Source: Leeuwenhoekiella nanhaiensis
GTDB lineage: Bacteria > Bacteroidota > Bacteroidia > Flavobacteriales > Flavobacteriaceae
Direction of reading: 5' to 3'
Length of the DNA: 64,000 nt
Assembly: GCF_002744755.1 (NCBI RefSeq)
Contig: NZ_KZ319293.1
Span: forward strand, 124,001 to 188,000
The notes under the pieces: generated by a model
Told to the model about the DNA's origin: nothing
Seen by the model: only the letters and a program-made list of their open reading frames with translations
Databases searched by the model: none
Made by a program: the position numbers and the translations under genes
In this document: in pieces, positions 8,979 to 17,789 of the stretch
Layout: each line of letters opens with the position of its first letter
How positions within the stretch are numbered: position 1 is the first letter of the stretch

Positions 8979-9002
8979 TTGAATTTGAATTGAATCTTGA
9001 AT
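8979..9002 (-). promoter_or_regulatory. Cluster of four TTGAAT hexamers upstream of the HTH-ATPase operon
   Basis: TTGAAT occurs at 8979, 8985, 8990 and 8997, four copies in 24 bp, inside the 150-bp gap between the 222-residue protein gene and the HTH operon. The same hexamer recurs in the 6934-7030 segment. A binding site for an element-encoded DNA-binding protein is plausible. Confidence 0.4.
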
Positions 9003-9018
9003 AAAGAAAAAGTCACTT

Positions 9019-9684
9019 TTATATTATTTGACTAAAAAGCTTATCTATTTTCTCTTTCATTTGAGGTTTATTTATTGCGCTTTCATAATCTCTAATGTGT
9101 CTTTTAAATTGGGTAGTATCCATGTAGCCATTTTTCTCAACCTCTATAATCACCCGGTTTTTAAGCCATTTCTTATATTCTAAATATTTATATTCATAGA
9201 AATTCCCTAAACACGATAGGAAATAGCCTAAATCATCTCTTGAAAGTTTACTATTTATTAAACTAAAATTTAATTTTCTTTCAGATGAGTTGTTTTGGAT
9301 AGAATAACAAAAATCTCCAAATGTACTTTTGTATACATTATTACTTTTCAAAAAATCATAAACCTTTTTGAAAAACGGTAATCTATCTCCGAAAACATAT
9401 TCTTGGAATAAGGCTGCTTCAAAAAAGACATATTTACTTTGATAAAATTCTAAATTAGATACTGCTAATTGTTTGGCAATTTGCTCTTTTTCGATTTGGA
9501 TTTTTAAAGATGATATCTCTTCTTTCTGCCTTTCGATTTTTTTTCTAAGATTTATTAAGTCGGGAGTTTTATTACTTTTCAATTCCTCGTATTCACTTCG
9601 TAGAACTACGTGTTTCATTAGTTCTTGATAAATTCCTTGTTTAATAAGCGTCTCTTTAAATTGATCCTCTGTTAATCCTTCCAT
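9019..9684 (-). CDS. Coiled-coil protein of unknown function next to the integrase
   Basis: The start is placed at the ATG at 9682-9684, which gives 222 residues and falls 1 bp beyond the integrase stop. An upstream ATG would overlap the integrase by 32 bp. Residues 35-90 form a probable coiled coil (LINLRKKIERQKEEISSLKIQIEKEQ). The remainder is helical, rich in aromatic and basic residues, and has no motif I recognise. Because it follows the recombinase directly, it is presumably co-transcribed with it and may assist integration or excision, but that is context only. Confidence 0.65.
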   Translation of the reverse strand: MEGLTEDQFKETLIKQGIYQELMKHVVLRSEYEELKSNKTPDLINLRKKIERQKEEISSLKIQIEKEQIAKQLAVSNLEFYQSKYVFFEAALFQEYVFGDRLPFFKKVYDFLKSNNVYKSTFGDFCYSIQNNSSERKLNFSLINSKLSRDDLGYFLSCLGNFYEYKYLEYKKWLKNRVIIEVEKNGYMDTTQFKRHIRDYESAINKPQMKEKIDKLFSQII

Positions 9685-9685
9685 C

Positions 9686-10948
9686 TTAATTCCACGTATT
9701 TTGCATAGCACGTTCACGGCTACTTTGAGTTAACTTAATGTACTTTTTAAAACTACTATAGCTCTTGTGCCCTGTAATACTCATTACAATTTCAGGTCGC
9801 ATACCTTTATCAAGAGAGATCGTTATAAAAGTTCTTCTAGCGGTATGGGTACTAATACGCTTATACATTGGCATCCTTTCCTCTATTCGCTCATTACCGC
9901 GATATGTTGTTTTAATAGTGTCTTTATTGAAACCTGCGAGCTCACAGGCATCTTTTATATACTCTCTGAATTTTTGAGAGCTAATTTTTGGCAAAGCGTA
10001 ATTGTATTTCTCAAGAATGAATTTGGAATATTTATTCAGTGGAATACCTAAATTATTTTTTTGCTTTTGTGAGTTACGATAAATGTGATTATTACGAATA
10101 TTCTCACTGGTTATCTTTGAAAAATCAGAATAGCGCATACCGGTAGCACAACCAAAAATAAAAACATCACGCACCCGCTCAAGACTTGGCTTTTTTGATA
10201 AATCAAATTCAAATAATTGGTTTAATTCATCTATACTTAAGGCTATTTCATCCGTTTCACTCCTGGGTTTTTCAAAGCCTTTAAAGGTGTAATTATGATG
10301 AAAACCTTTGCCGCCAGCCCAATTCATAAAAGTTTGAATAAATCCAATATTTCTGCCTAGGGTATTATCCTTATGCTTTAGTGTCTTCCTACTATACTTC
10401 ACAAAAGCCACGTAAAAATCTTCATTAATAGAGGAGAATGTCAATTTATAATTTGAGGATTTCTCGAATTCCTGTAAAACCTCTTTAATGTTTTTATAAC
10501 GCTGTATTGTGCCGCCAGCTATTTTGGCCAGATCTACTTTCTCTTTTACAAAATCATCGAATACAGGAAAAAATGAATTTGGAGCAAGTGTATTTTTTTT
10601 AAACTCGTAATTGAGTTCCTTTTTTACAGCGGCCAGGCTTACTACATCACCTTGCATTTCTAGCCGCCCGCAGATCATTTGAAAAGTTTCTGAGTAACGG
10701 GATAATTGATTAATAATAGAATTAATTTGCACTGCAATATTGCTTCTACCAGGCAAACGATTAGGAAACTTACTTTCATTATTCCAGTATTTAGGATGAA
10801 TTGATTCACCCGTTGAATACTTTAAATACTTTCCTTCATTTTTAAAATATGCTCTTAAGTATATTAACGTAGGTCGGTTGCTTTTGGGTTCTTTAAGATT
10901 GAAAGTACAACTATAACTCATAATGTTGAGGGGCATAATTAGGGGCAT
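9686..10948 (-). CDS. Tyrosine recombinase (integrase)
   Basis: This 420-residue phage-type integrase has an arm-binding N-terminal domain (residues 10-60), a SAM-like core-binding domain (about 125-225) and a C-terminal catalytic domain. The catalytic set is R272 (ATGMRYSDF), H368 and R371 (STHTARR), H394 (ITGHKSY) and the nucleophile Y403. Two other in-frame ATGs exist. The one ten codons in (MSYSCTFNL) matches the usual family start, while the first has a better A-rich leader. The gene reads away from the tRNA-Ser fragment at 11,061, about 110 bp upstream, the usual layout of an integrase beside its attachment site. Confidence 0.93.
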   Translation of the reverse strand: MPLIMPLNIMSYSCTFNLKEPKSNRPTLIYLRAYFKNEGKYLKYSTGESIHPKYWNNESKFPNRLPGRSNIAVQINSIINQLSRYSETFQMICGRLEMQGDVVSLAAVKKELNYEFKKNTLAPNSFFPVFDDFVKEKVDLAKIAGGTIQRYKNIKEVLQEFEKSSNYKLTFSSINEDFYVAFVKYSRKTLKHKDNTLGRNIGFIQTFMNWAGGKGFHHNYTFKGFEKPRSETDEIALSIDELNQLFEFDLSKKPSLERVRDVFIFGCATGMRYSDFSKITSENIRNNHIYRNSQKQKNNLGIPLNKYSKFILEKYNYALPKISSQKFREYIKDACELAGFNKDTIKTTYRGNERIEERMPMYKRISTHTARRTFITISLDKGMRPEIVMSITGHKSYSSFKKYIKLTQSSRERAMQNTWN

Positions 10949-11060
10949 ATTTTTGTCATAACCCCTATCTTTTTACATATATAAGTAAATATATAAAATA
11001 AGTTATAACAAGGCTTAAGCACACTATTTATAGTTATTCACATCAAAATAATAGTAAAAA

Positions 11061-11082
11061 GTTCGAATCCCTCTTTCTCCGC
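11061..11082 (+). other. Attachment site: duplicated 3' end of a tRNA-Ser gene
   Basis: The segment starting GTTCGAATCCCTC has the T-loop, the 3' strand of the T-stem, the acceptor 3' strand TTTCTCC and a G discriminator, as expected for tRNA-Ser. The bases before it (AAAATAGTAAAAA) cannot form the other halves of these stems, so it is not a complete tRNA. This is what a site-specific element leaves at its far border after inserting at the 3' end of a tRNA gene. The tRNA's own terminator follows directly. Confidence 0.82.
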
Positions 11083-11083
11083 A

Positions 11084-11118
11084 AAAAGCCCCGTTATCGC
11101 AATGATGACGGGGCTTTT
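11084..11118 (+). terminator. Rho-independent terminator behind the tRNA-Ser fragment
   Basis: An 11-bp perfect stem, AAAAGCCCCGT (11,084-11,094) with ACGGGGCTTTT (11,108-11,118), encloses a 13-nt loop and runs into further T residues. It probably served the original tRNA-Ser gene before the island inserted. Confidence 0.85.
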
Positions 11119-11220
11119 CTTTTTTGGTTGTCAGCGTGACCAACACGATGTTGATTTTGTCCCGCCTTTCTCTTTCACTTTTAAATACTATTGGGGGAAA
11201 TACTGATAAAGAAAAGCCTC

Positions 11221-11237
11221 AAAAAGCCAGTTCTGGC
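11221..11237 (-). terminator. Possible terminator of the distal sulfatase gene
   Basis: On the minus strand a short inverted repeat GCCA/TGGC is followed by TTTTT just after the sulfatase stop. The stem is only 4-5 bp, so support is weak. Confidence 0.4.
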
Positions 11238-11244
11238 AACTGAA

Positions 11245-13356
11245 TTATCGTTTTCTGAATAAACCATCCAACCTTTGCACTTTGGGTTTAGTATTTAGGC
11301 TCCAGCTAAAATTAAAAGGCATTCCCGAACTGTGGTTAGTTTTAAAATAAATTCGAATGGGGTGTAATCCTTTTTTGAGTGCAATTTTGGTTTCAAGGGT
11401 TTCATTTGATTCATAATTAAAATCTCCGTCAAAAAGCAGTGCTTTATGAAGTCGTACTACTCCTTTACCCGCTACCTTGAAATTAAAAGTATAGCTACCC
11501 TCTTCCGGGATTTGAATATAGGCTTCTATAAGGTATAAACCGGCTTTCAAATTTTGCAAATCTGAAAAATCAGACACATTTTTTTGGTTAGCAGAATGCA
11601 TAAGATCGAGCTTGGGAAGCCAAGTGTATTCTCCTTCAAATTCTTTCAGCATAAAACCTCTGACTACCTCAAAATCCCTTAGAGCAGGTACTGGTATATC
11701 ATCATAAGGCCTGGGGGCTGACGTGTCTTTTATTCGCAACTGCAATACCTCCTCTTTCATCATCTGTTGTAGGGAAGCCAGAGTATCTAAGCCTGACAGA
11801 TCAAGTGTCTGCTGCTTATCTTTGGTCACATCATAAATCTCAAAATCAGCATCGGCAGCTTTCACATCATAACGCAGGCCCACGTAATTCCCCTTTCGCA
11901 ATAGTTGCATTTGGCCACGCTGCCTGTTTTGATTCTTTTGTGCAAATTCCCTGTATCCCGGGGTCTTACCATCCTGAAAGTATTCAACGTAAACCAAGCT
12001 CTCGGGCTGATCTCCCTTGCCGGTTAACGCCGGAAGCAGTGAAGTTCCATCTGTATTTGCTGGTGGCGTTAATCCTGCCGCTTCCGTAAATGTAGGTAAC
12101 CAGTCGTAAAAGATACTGGGTGATTCTACTACTTTATTTTTAGCAATCTGGGCCGGCCATCTTACAATTAAGGGTGTTCGCAGACCTCCTTCAAGCACAT
12201 CTCTTTTGATTCCGTCAAAAGGACCAAAACTGTTGAAGAAGTCCGGAGTATTTTCTACATATCCCTCGGGTAAATAGGATTCTCTGGACGGACCATTATC
12301 GGATGTAAAAACAACCAGGGTGTTTTCATCGATATCCAAATCTTTCAATAATTTAAAAATATCACCTAGTGCATCATCTATTCTGCGAACACTGGTAGCA
12401 TAGCGTTTATAGGTCTCAGGCCAGACTACTTCGGGCGTTTCTCGATTATTATCGTGATCGTAAGTGGCCTTCGCATAATCAGGATGTATATACGAGTCTG
12501 GTGTACCACTCGCCGTGTTGATCATTTTTCCCACTTTGCCCAGCCATTGTAATCCGCCATCAAGTCCACCCCCTTTCGGATATTCCTGAGTGGGCAATTC
12601 AAGTACCGCGTGCGGTGTATCGTAGGATAAAAACATAAAAAAAGGTTTGTCATCTTCCTTCACCTGTTCTGTAATCCATTTTTTAGCTCTTGCAGTCCAT
12701 AAATCAGCCGTGTAGGATTTGTCAAGACCGGTATTGATCGCTGTAGTATTTTCATATACGGTTTTAGGGCTTCTGTAAATACCTTCGTTGGGATAGTGCT
12801 CGTGACCATCGCCGTGGCGCATATACCCATAAAAATAATCAAAGCCTCTGTTTAAGGGCTGTGCAGGCCACGAATCTCCATTTTCAGACCATTTAGCGCT
12901 GCATTTCAACCCGTATTTCCCAATTAATGCAGTGGTATATCCCGCCTGCCGCAAGACGCTTCCCAAAGTATGATTATTGGCCAGTGCTTTATCAAATTGA
13001 TTATCCCTAACGTTAGCATGGCCCTGACTTAAACCACTAAGAAGAGAAGCACGGGAAGGCGCACAAACCGGTGCAGGCACGTAGTGATTGGTAAGCATCG
13101 CACCCTCGTAAGCCATTTGGTCTAAATGAGGTGTTGCCATCCAGGGTTCTGAATCGTCTCCTCTATTCCTTCGTTCATTTTGAAAAAATACGCCTACATC
13201 CCCATAGCCTAGATCATCAACAAGGATAAATAAGATATTTGGCTTTTCGGCCTTTTGCACCGGCTTTTGCTGGCCGCAAATTGTTTGGCTAAAAAGAATA
13301 ATCAAAACCAAAAAATACAGATTGGGAAGGTATTTCATCTGTACGTGTAAACTCAT
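11245..13356 (-). CDS. S1 family sulfatase with C-terminal PA14-like domain
   Basis: This 703-residue secreted sulfatase removes sulfate esters from glycans. The alpha/beta core starts with metal-binding VDDLGYGD near residue 47, and the C-A-P-S-R motif places the Cys to be converted to formylglycine at C98. Residues about 575-700 (YTWLPKL to the end) look like a PA14/jelly-roll carbohydrate-binding module, absent from the other five sulfatases here. A signal peptide is clear if translation starts at the seventh codon, also an ATG. The first ATG shares one base with the stop of the upstream sulfatase, suggesting coupled translation. It is the last gene of the leftward sulfatase run. Confidence 0.92.
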   Translation of the reverse strand: MSLHVQMKYLPNLYFLVLIILFSQTICGQQKPVQKAEKPNILFILVDDLGYGDVGVFFQNERRNRGDDSEPWMATPHLDQMAYEGAMLTNHYVPAPVCAPSRASLLSGLSQGHANVRDNQFDKALANNHTLGSVLRQAGYTTALIGKYGLKCSAKWSENGDSWPAQPLNRGFDYFYGYMRHGDGHEHYPNEGIYRSPKTVYENTTAINTGLDKSYTADLWTARAKKWITEQVKEDDKPFFMFLSYDTPHAVLELPTQEYPKGGGLDGGLQWLGKVGKMINTASGTPDSYIHPDYAKATYDHDNNRETPEVVWPETYKRYATSVRRIDDALGDIFKLLKDLDIDENTLVVFTSDNGPSRESYLPEGYVENTPDFFNSFGPFDGIKRDVLEGGLRTPLIVRWPAQIAKNKVVESPSIFYDWLPTFTEAAGLTPPANTDGTSLLPALTGKGDQPESLVYVEYFQDGKTPGYREFAQKNQNRQRGQMQLLRKGNYVGLRYDVKAADADFEIYDVTKDKQQTLDLSGLDTLASLQQMMKEEVLQLRIKDTSAPRPYDDIPVPALRDFEVVRGFMLKEFEGEYTWLPKLDLMHSANQKNVSDFSDLQNLKAGLYLIEAYIQIPEEGSYTFNFKVAGKGVVRLHKALLFDGDFNYESNETLETKIALKKGLHPIRIYFKTNHSSGMPFNFSWSLNTKPKVQRLDGLFRKR

Positions 13357-14930
13357 TATTTTAACTCCAGTTCTTGTACTTCAGTCGTCGTTTTACCGCG
13401 TATGCTCTCGTAAATCGCTTTCAACTCCTCCAGCTTTTCCGGATTGCTTTCAGCTAAATTCATTTGCTGTCCTAAATCTTCAGACAGATTATACAATTGA
13501 TTCTGTTTAGCATTACCCAACTCAATATTGACTTGCTCAGCAACCGCAACGCCATTGTAGGGAGGAATAAATATCCAATCACCTGATCTTAACGCGGTAC
13601 GGCCTGTGGCCTCCAGAATAAGATTGTCTCTGCCCTCCTGACTTTCGCCTAAAAAAGTCGTCAATAAATCCTGACTGTCTTCCCCGGTAATCGTACTGCC
13701 CACCAGATCTGCAAGCGAACTCAACAAATCTATCTGTGAAACCACCGCATCACTGGTTTGTGGCTTAATAGTCCCCTGCCAGTAAGTCGCAAAAGGTACA
13801 CGTGTACCGGCTTCAAACAGGCTGTATTTACCACCACGTAAATCACCTGCAGGTTTATGATCGCCTAATTTTTCTACCGCATCGTCGTAATACCCGTCGT
13901 TTAAAACAGGCCCGTTATCGCTGCTTAAAATGATGAGTGTATTTTCTAAAAGGCCTTCTTCTTCTAAAGTTTTGAGAAATTCGCCCACACACCAGTCGGC
14001 TTCCAGAATTACATCTCCACGGGGTCCCATACCAGACTTGCCTGCAAATTCAGGAGCCGGAGTCCTGGGTACGTGAGGTTGCTGTAGCGCGTAGTATAAG
14101 AAGAAGGGCTTGTCTTTATTAGATTTTACATAGTCCTGAGCTTTCGACAAGAAATTTTCGGCCATTTGCTCATCTACCCATTTTGCCTGCTCTCCGCCTT
14201 TCATAAAACCTATACGCGGAATGCCGTTTACGATGGAGCTGTTATGCCCGTGATGCCATTTCATCTTCAACAGTTCCGGATTGTCCAGACCTGTGGGTTC
14301 TCCCTCAAAGTTTTTATCATAATCAACCTGAATAGGATCATTTGGGTCGAGGTTTTCTACCCTTCCATTTTTGATATAAACCGTGGGAACCCGGTCCTGA
14401 GTCGCCGCCATAATATAGCTATACTCAAAACCTACCTCATTAGGCCCCGGGGTAATTTCTGCATTCCAATCAACGTTACCGTTACCCAATCCCAAATGCC
14501 ACTTTCCTACAATGCCGGTTTGATACCCCTGCTGCTTCAGCATTTTGGGCAGGGTCATTTGAGCGGTGTCAATAAGTAAAGGAGCAGTTCCCGGAAGAAT
14601 TTTAGCATTCTCATTCCGCCAGGGATACATTCCTGTCAACAGAGCAAAACGGCTTGGGGAGCAGGTTGCCGAAGACGCATAGCCATTAGTAAACTTAACT
14701 CCACCATTCACCAATCTATCCATATTGGGCGTCTGCAGCGCTGTGGCACCATAAGAAGTAAGATCGCCATAGCCTAAGTCATCAGCATAAATGATGATAA
14801 TATTGGGTTTGGCAACCGTTTCTGGCATTACTTCCTGCTTTTTCTCTTCGTTTTTACAACCGAAAAAAGTAAGCATTACGAAAAAGGCTGACAGATAAAA
14901 TAGATGTTTTTTTGGTATTCTCATAGTCAA
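13356..14930 (-). CDS. S1 family sulfatase, lipoprotein
   Basis: This 524-residue sulfatase has a lipoprotein signal (LTFFGC, C25), metal ligands in ADDLGYGD near residue 50, and active-site C90 in CSPSR. KWHLGLGNG and IGFMKGG segments are shared with the sulfatase at 26,806-28,386, and the two are close in length, so they are probably paralogues of one subfamily. It lies between two other sulfatases, 13 bp after the upstream one. The lipobox suggests membrane anchoring, so it may act in the periplasm or at the cell surface. The sulfate position it attacks cannot be assigned from sequence by eye. Confidence 0.92.
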   Translation of the reverse strand: MTMRIPKKHLFYLSAFFVMLTFFGCKNEEKKQEVMPETVAKPNIIIIYADDLGYGDLTSYGATALQTPNMDRLVNGGVKFTNGYASSATCSPSRFALLTGMYPWRNENAKILPGTAPLLIDTAQMTLPKMLKQQGYQTGIVGKWHLGLGNGNVDWNAEITPGPNEVGFEYSYIMAATQDRVPTVYIKNGRVENLDPNDPIQVDYDKNFEGEPTGLDNPELLKMKWHHGHNSSIVNGIPRIGFMKGGEQAKWVDEQMAENFLSKAQDYVKSNKDKPFFLYYALQQPHVPRTPAPEFAGKSGMGPRGDVILEADWCVGEFLKTLEEEGLLENTLIILSSDNGPVLNDGYYDDAVEKLGDHKPAGDLRGGKYSLFEAGTRVPFATYWQGTIKPQTSDAVVSQIDLLSSLADLVGSTITGEDSQDLLTTFLGESQEGRDNLILEATGRTALRSGDWIFIPPYNGVAVAEQVNIELGNAKQNQLYNLSEDLGQQMNLAESNPEKLEELKAIYESIRGKTTTEVQELELK

Positions 14931-14943
14931 TAAATATAGCTTA

Positions 14944-16389
14944 TTAATTCGTTGTGAACCGGTTAGGATTTTGCCTGCTGTACAGCTTATCCTGTAAAAG
15001 ACCCAAAAAAACAGGGTCTTTCATCTCCATATTCCAGATGCTGTACTGTTTTTTAAGGGAGCGGGAATCTTCGCTACGCTCCTTTAAAATCGAATTGGTT
15101 TCTCCCAAATCGTGTTGAAGATCGAAGAGATAGGATTGGTTTTTCTGAATCTCAAACTTCAAACCGTTAGCAGCCCGAACCGCATACTCTTCCTGATCAA
15201 ATTTTCTCCAAAATAAGTACGGGTGCGGATCTCCGGAGTTCGCTTCGGTCAAGTAAGGTATTAAATCTACTCCGTCAAGCGTATTTTTGGTTTGAATAGG
15301 TTCTGAGGTTTGATTTATGGCAGTCGCGAAAATATCCAGGGCACTTATAGCCTTTTCGTAGGTTTTTCCACCTTCAAGGCGAGCCGGCCAGCGCAAGGCA
15401 AAGGGTACGTGAATTCCACCTTCAAACAAATCGCCCTTTTCCCCTCTCAATAGGCCGTTATCTGAAGCATTAGCGTGCTCCGGGCCACCATTATCTGAAA
15501 GGAAAAAGACGAGGGTATTGTCTGCAAGTTTTAGCGAATCTAAGGTCTCTAAAACACGGCCCACGCCATCATCCATCGCGCTTACCATAGCCGCATAAAT
15601 TTTGCGTTTAGGATCTTTGATGTGATCAAAACGTTCCACGTACTCCGGAGTAGCCTGTAAGGGAGCGTGCGGTGCATTGTATGCGAGATACATAAAGAAT
15701 GGAGCATCCTTATAGTGCTGAATATAGTTAACCGCTTCGCGCGAAAGGGCATCAGTAAGATATTCGGTTTCTTCAACGCGGGTTTCGTTGCGCAACAGTT
15801 TGGTATTGTATCCATCATACTGCGTGCGGGCCTCGGTAAGATCATTAAGCGTCCACAACTCCGGAAGGTATTGATGTCCTCCGCTTAAAAACCCAAAAAA
15901 ATCAGTAAAGCCTCTTTTGCGAGGTACCAGTGATTCGTGTGCACCCATATGCCATTTTCCAAGCGCGACCGATTTGTAACCTACTCTACCGAGTGCATCG
16001 GCTAGAGTTTCTTCACTTAAAGGCAAACCCATTTTGGGATCATTAGGAGCTAATAATGGGTTTCTACTAAAGCCAAATCGATCCTGATACCTGCCGGTTA
16101 AAATACCGGCGCGACTGGGTCCACAAACCGCATAGCTTACATAGGCGTTGGTAAATTTTACACCTTCTCTGGCAATACGATCAATGTTTGGTGTGGGGAT
16201 ATCTGTACTGCCATTGAAACCCACGTCCGCATAACCCAGGTCATCTGCGAGAATGACGATTATATTAGGCTGCGTTTTTAAGGCCTGAGATTCAGCATCC
16301 TGAGCAATGAGTTTAGGTGTAAAAAGCAATACACCTAAAATAGTTAGACTTAAAAAATGGAATGATTTACGCATAAACGAATGAAGCAT
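14944..16389 (-). CDS. S1 family sulfatase, secreted
   Basis: This 481-residue sulfatase has an N-terminal signal peptide ending near LIAQ (residues 27-30), a metal site LADDLGYAD near 47, and active-site C89 in CGPSR, followed by AGILTGRYQDRFG. The same RYQ/KYQ-RFG context appears in the sulfatase at 35,906-37,342, so these two may belong to related subfamilies. An ATG five codons downstream gives a more typical signal peptide and may be the true start. It opens the three-sulfatase run, 54 bp after the Asl1-type glycosidase gene, with a terminator hairpin in between, so read-through or a very short promoter region must serve it. Confidence 0.92.
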   Translation of the reverse strand: MLHSFMRKSFHFLSLTILGVLLFTPKLIAQDAESQALKTQPNIIVILADDLGYADVGFNGSTDIPTPNIDRIAREGVKFTNAYVSYAVCGPSRAGILTGRYQDRFGFSRNPLLAPNDPKMGLPLSEETLADALGRVGYKSVALGKWHMGAHESLVPRKRGFTDFFGFLSGGHQYLPELWTLNDLTEARTQYDGYNTKLLRNETRVEETEYLTDALSREAVNYIQHYKDAPFFMYLAYNAPHAPLQATPEYVERFDHIKDPKRKIYAAMVSAMDDGVGRVLETLDSLKLADNTLVFFLSDNGGPEHANASDNGLLRGEKGDLFEGGIHVPFALRWPARLEGGKTYEKAISALDIFATAINQTSEPIQTKNTLDGVDLIPYLTEANSGDPHPYLFWRKFDQEEYAVRAANGLKFEIQKNQSYLFDLQHDLGETNSILKERSEDSRSLKKQYSIWNMEMKDPVFLGLLQDKLYSRQNPNRFTTN

Positions 16390-16405
16390 TTAAAACCGAT
16401 TAAAA

Positions 16406-16434
16406 AAAGCTTCTACCTTAAAGTAGAAGCCTTT
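16406..16434 (-). terminator. Terminator after the Asl1-type lipoprotein gene
   Basis: On the minus strand GGCTTCTAC pairs with GTAGAAGC across a TTTAAG-type loop and runs into TTTTTTT. It divides the SusC/SusD/glycosidase operon from the three sulfatase genes downstream and may set their relative expression. Confidence 0.75.
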
Positions 16435-16443
16435 ATATCTGAT

Positions 16444-17772
16444 TTATTCCTTTAGTTTAAAAGAAACGTCATCTAAAAATAAGGGTGGAAAGCCATTTGC
16501 CTTGTAAAACACAAATCTTAGTGTAGTGACTCCTTCGGGGACTGTAAACTCATACGAAGTCTCAGACCATTCAGTTGTTTTTGCAAGGTCAGGTGCCGAA
16601 AATAGCAAGGCATTGCCTGCATCGTTTCGTATTTTAGCAGAAATGGTATTTGCCGGTTCTGAAAGCCATTTGGTCCAAAAATTCAGGATATAGGTTTTAC
16701 CGGGTTCAGCAGCTGCAACATAAACCAAAGAACCGTCTCCATTTTCTATTCTACCTGCAAAATTACCGGTGCGTGGTCCCGCACCAGTGCCTACAACTCC
16801 GTTTTTGAAACCTGCCCAGGGAGCGATCTCACCACTTTCAAAGCCTCCATTAACCATTAATTCTTTATCGTCTACCGGTGGGGTGTACTCGGTATCCTGC
16901 CCCGGACCAATGTTTTCATTGCGATTGATGGCTGCATAAACCTCTCCAACGGTTGTGATATTTGAATCTTCGTCAAAAAGCGATGAAGTATAAAGCGGAG
17001 CCTGTCTTCCATCAAACCAGGCATAGCGATGCACCCATTCAATGTTGTTCATTGCCTGTGTGGCTTGTTGCATAAATGATATGACTTCTTCCTGACTGTA
17101 ACGGTTTGTTTCAGGTGAAGTAGCATTCCAGTCGGCCACGGCAAATTCGGTGACCCAAATAGGTCGCTTACCATATGCGTTGTAAGTATTTTTCAGTTTA
17201 TTGATAAAGTTCAGGACATTAGAACCCCCATAGGAATGAACGGTAATGAAATCTACCCTTAAATTTGAAGCTTCAGCCTTTTGCATAAACTCGACCATCC
17301 AAGCATTTTCAGGATTTACTGTGGCCGGTGAACCGATGGGGACTCCTAATTCTTCAATTTTAGGCCATAAGGCGATGGCTTCATCAACGCTCATATTTGC
17401 CTGATCTGCGCCATCAGGTTCGTTAAACCCTAATACATACTTCACTTTGCCTTCTGCGATCAAGCCTTTAATACGGGATATATTGTCATCAGTTACGGAG
17501 CCTTTCCCCCAAAACATAGGTACATACTCTACATTATCAGGTATTTCCTCGCGCAACTCATTACCCCAGCTATACATCCAGTGCGCTCCTAACTCACTGG
17601 TTCTATGCGACCAGGCTTTAGCCCGATTGGTATAAGCTACTCCTTTTTTGGTAACTAAAGCCGCATCGGTTTCCTGAGGTGTTGTCGCGGTATCCTCGAA
17701 GTCACCAATGACATTAGGTTCACAACTTACTAGTAAAACGGTTGCTATTACTATTGCTAAATAATTTTTCAT
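16444..17772 (-). CDS. Asl1-like (GH128-type) glycoside hydrolase lipoprotein with C-terminal CBM
   Basis: This 442-residue lipoprotein (lipobox LLVSC, C17) has a TIM-barrel catalytic domain of the Asl1/glycosyl hydrolase catalytic core family at about residues 42-285. Candidate catalytic acids are E118 in GFNEPDG and E209 in WVTEF. Residues about 307-442 (NGGFESG to FLDDVSF) form a CBM4/9-type jelly roll. Characterised GH128 members cleave beta-1,3-glucan, but this sulfatase-rich setting suggests a different, sulfated target. It follows SusD by 17 bp in the SusC-SusD operon, the usual place of a surface endo-enzyme that feeds the transporter. Specificity is unknown. Confidence 0.85.
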   Translation of the reverse strand: MKNYLAIVIATVLLVSCEPNVIGDFEDTATTPQETDAALVTKKGVAYTNRAKAWSHRTSELGAHWMYSWGNELREEIPDNVEYVPMFWGKGSVTDDNISRIKGLIAEGKVKYVLGFNEPDGADQANMSVDEAIALWPKIEELGVPIGSPATVNPENAWMVEFMQKAEASNLRVDFITVHSYGGSNVLNFINKLKNTYNAYGKRPIWVTEFAVADWNATSPETNRYSQEEVISFMQQATQAMNNIEWVHRYAWFDGRQAPLYTSSLFDEDSNITTVGEVYAAINRNENIGPGQDTEYTPPVDDKELMVNGGFESGEIAPWAGFKNGVVGTGAGPRTGNFAGRIENGDGSLVYVAAAEPGKTYILNFWTKWLSEPANTISAKIRNDAGNALLFSAPDLAKTTEWSETSYEFTVPEGVTTLRFVFYKANGFPPLFLDDVSFKLKE

Positions 17773-17789
17773 AACTCTTTGATTTTATG

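Noticed and set aside
11061-11082. Functional tRNA-Ser gene
   Set aside because: Only the 3' part is present. Bases upstream do not pair with the T-stem or acceptor strand, and no anticodon or D arm is present.
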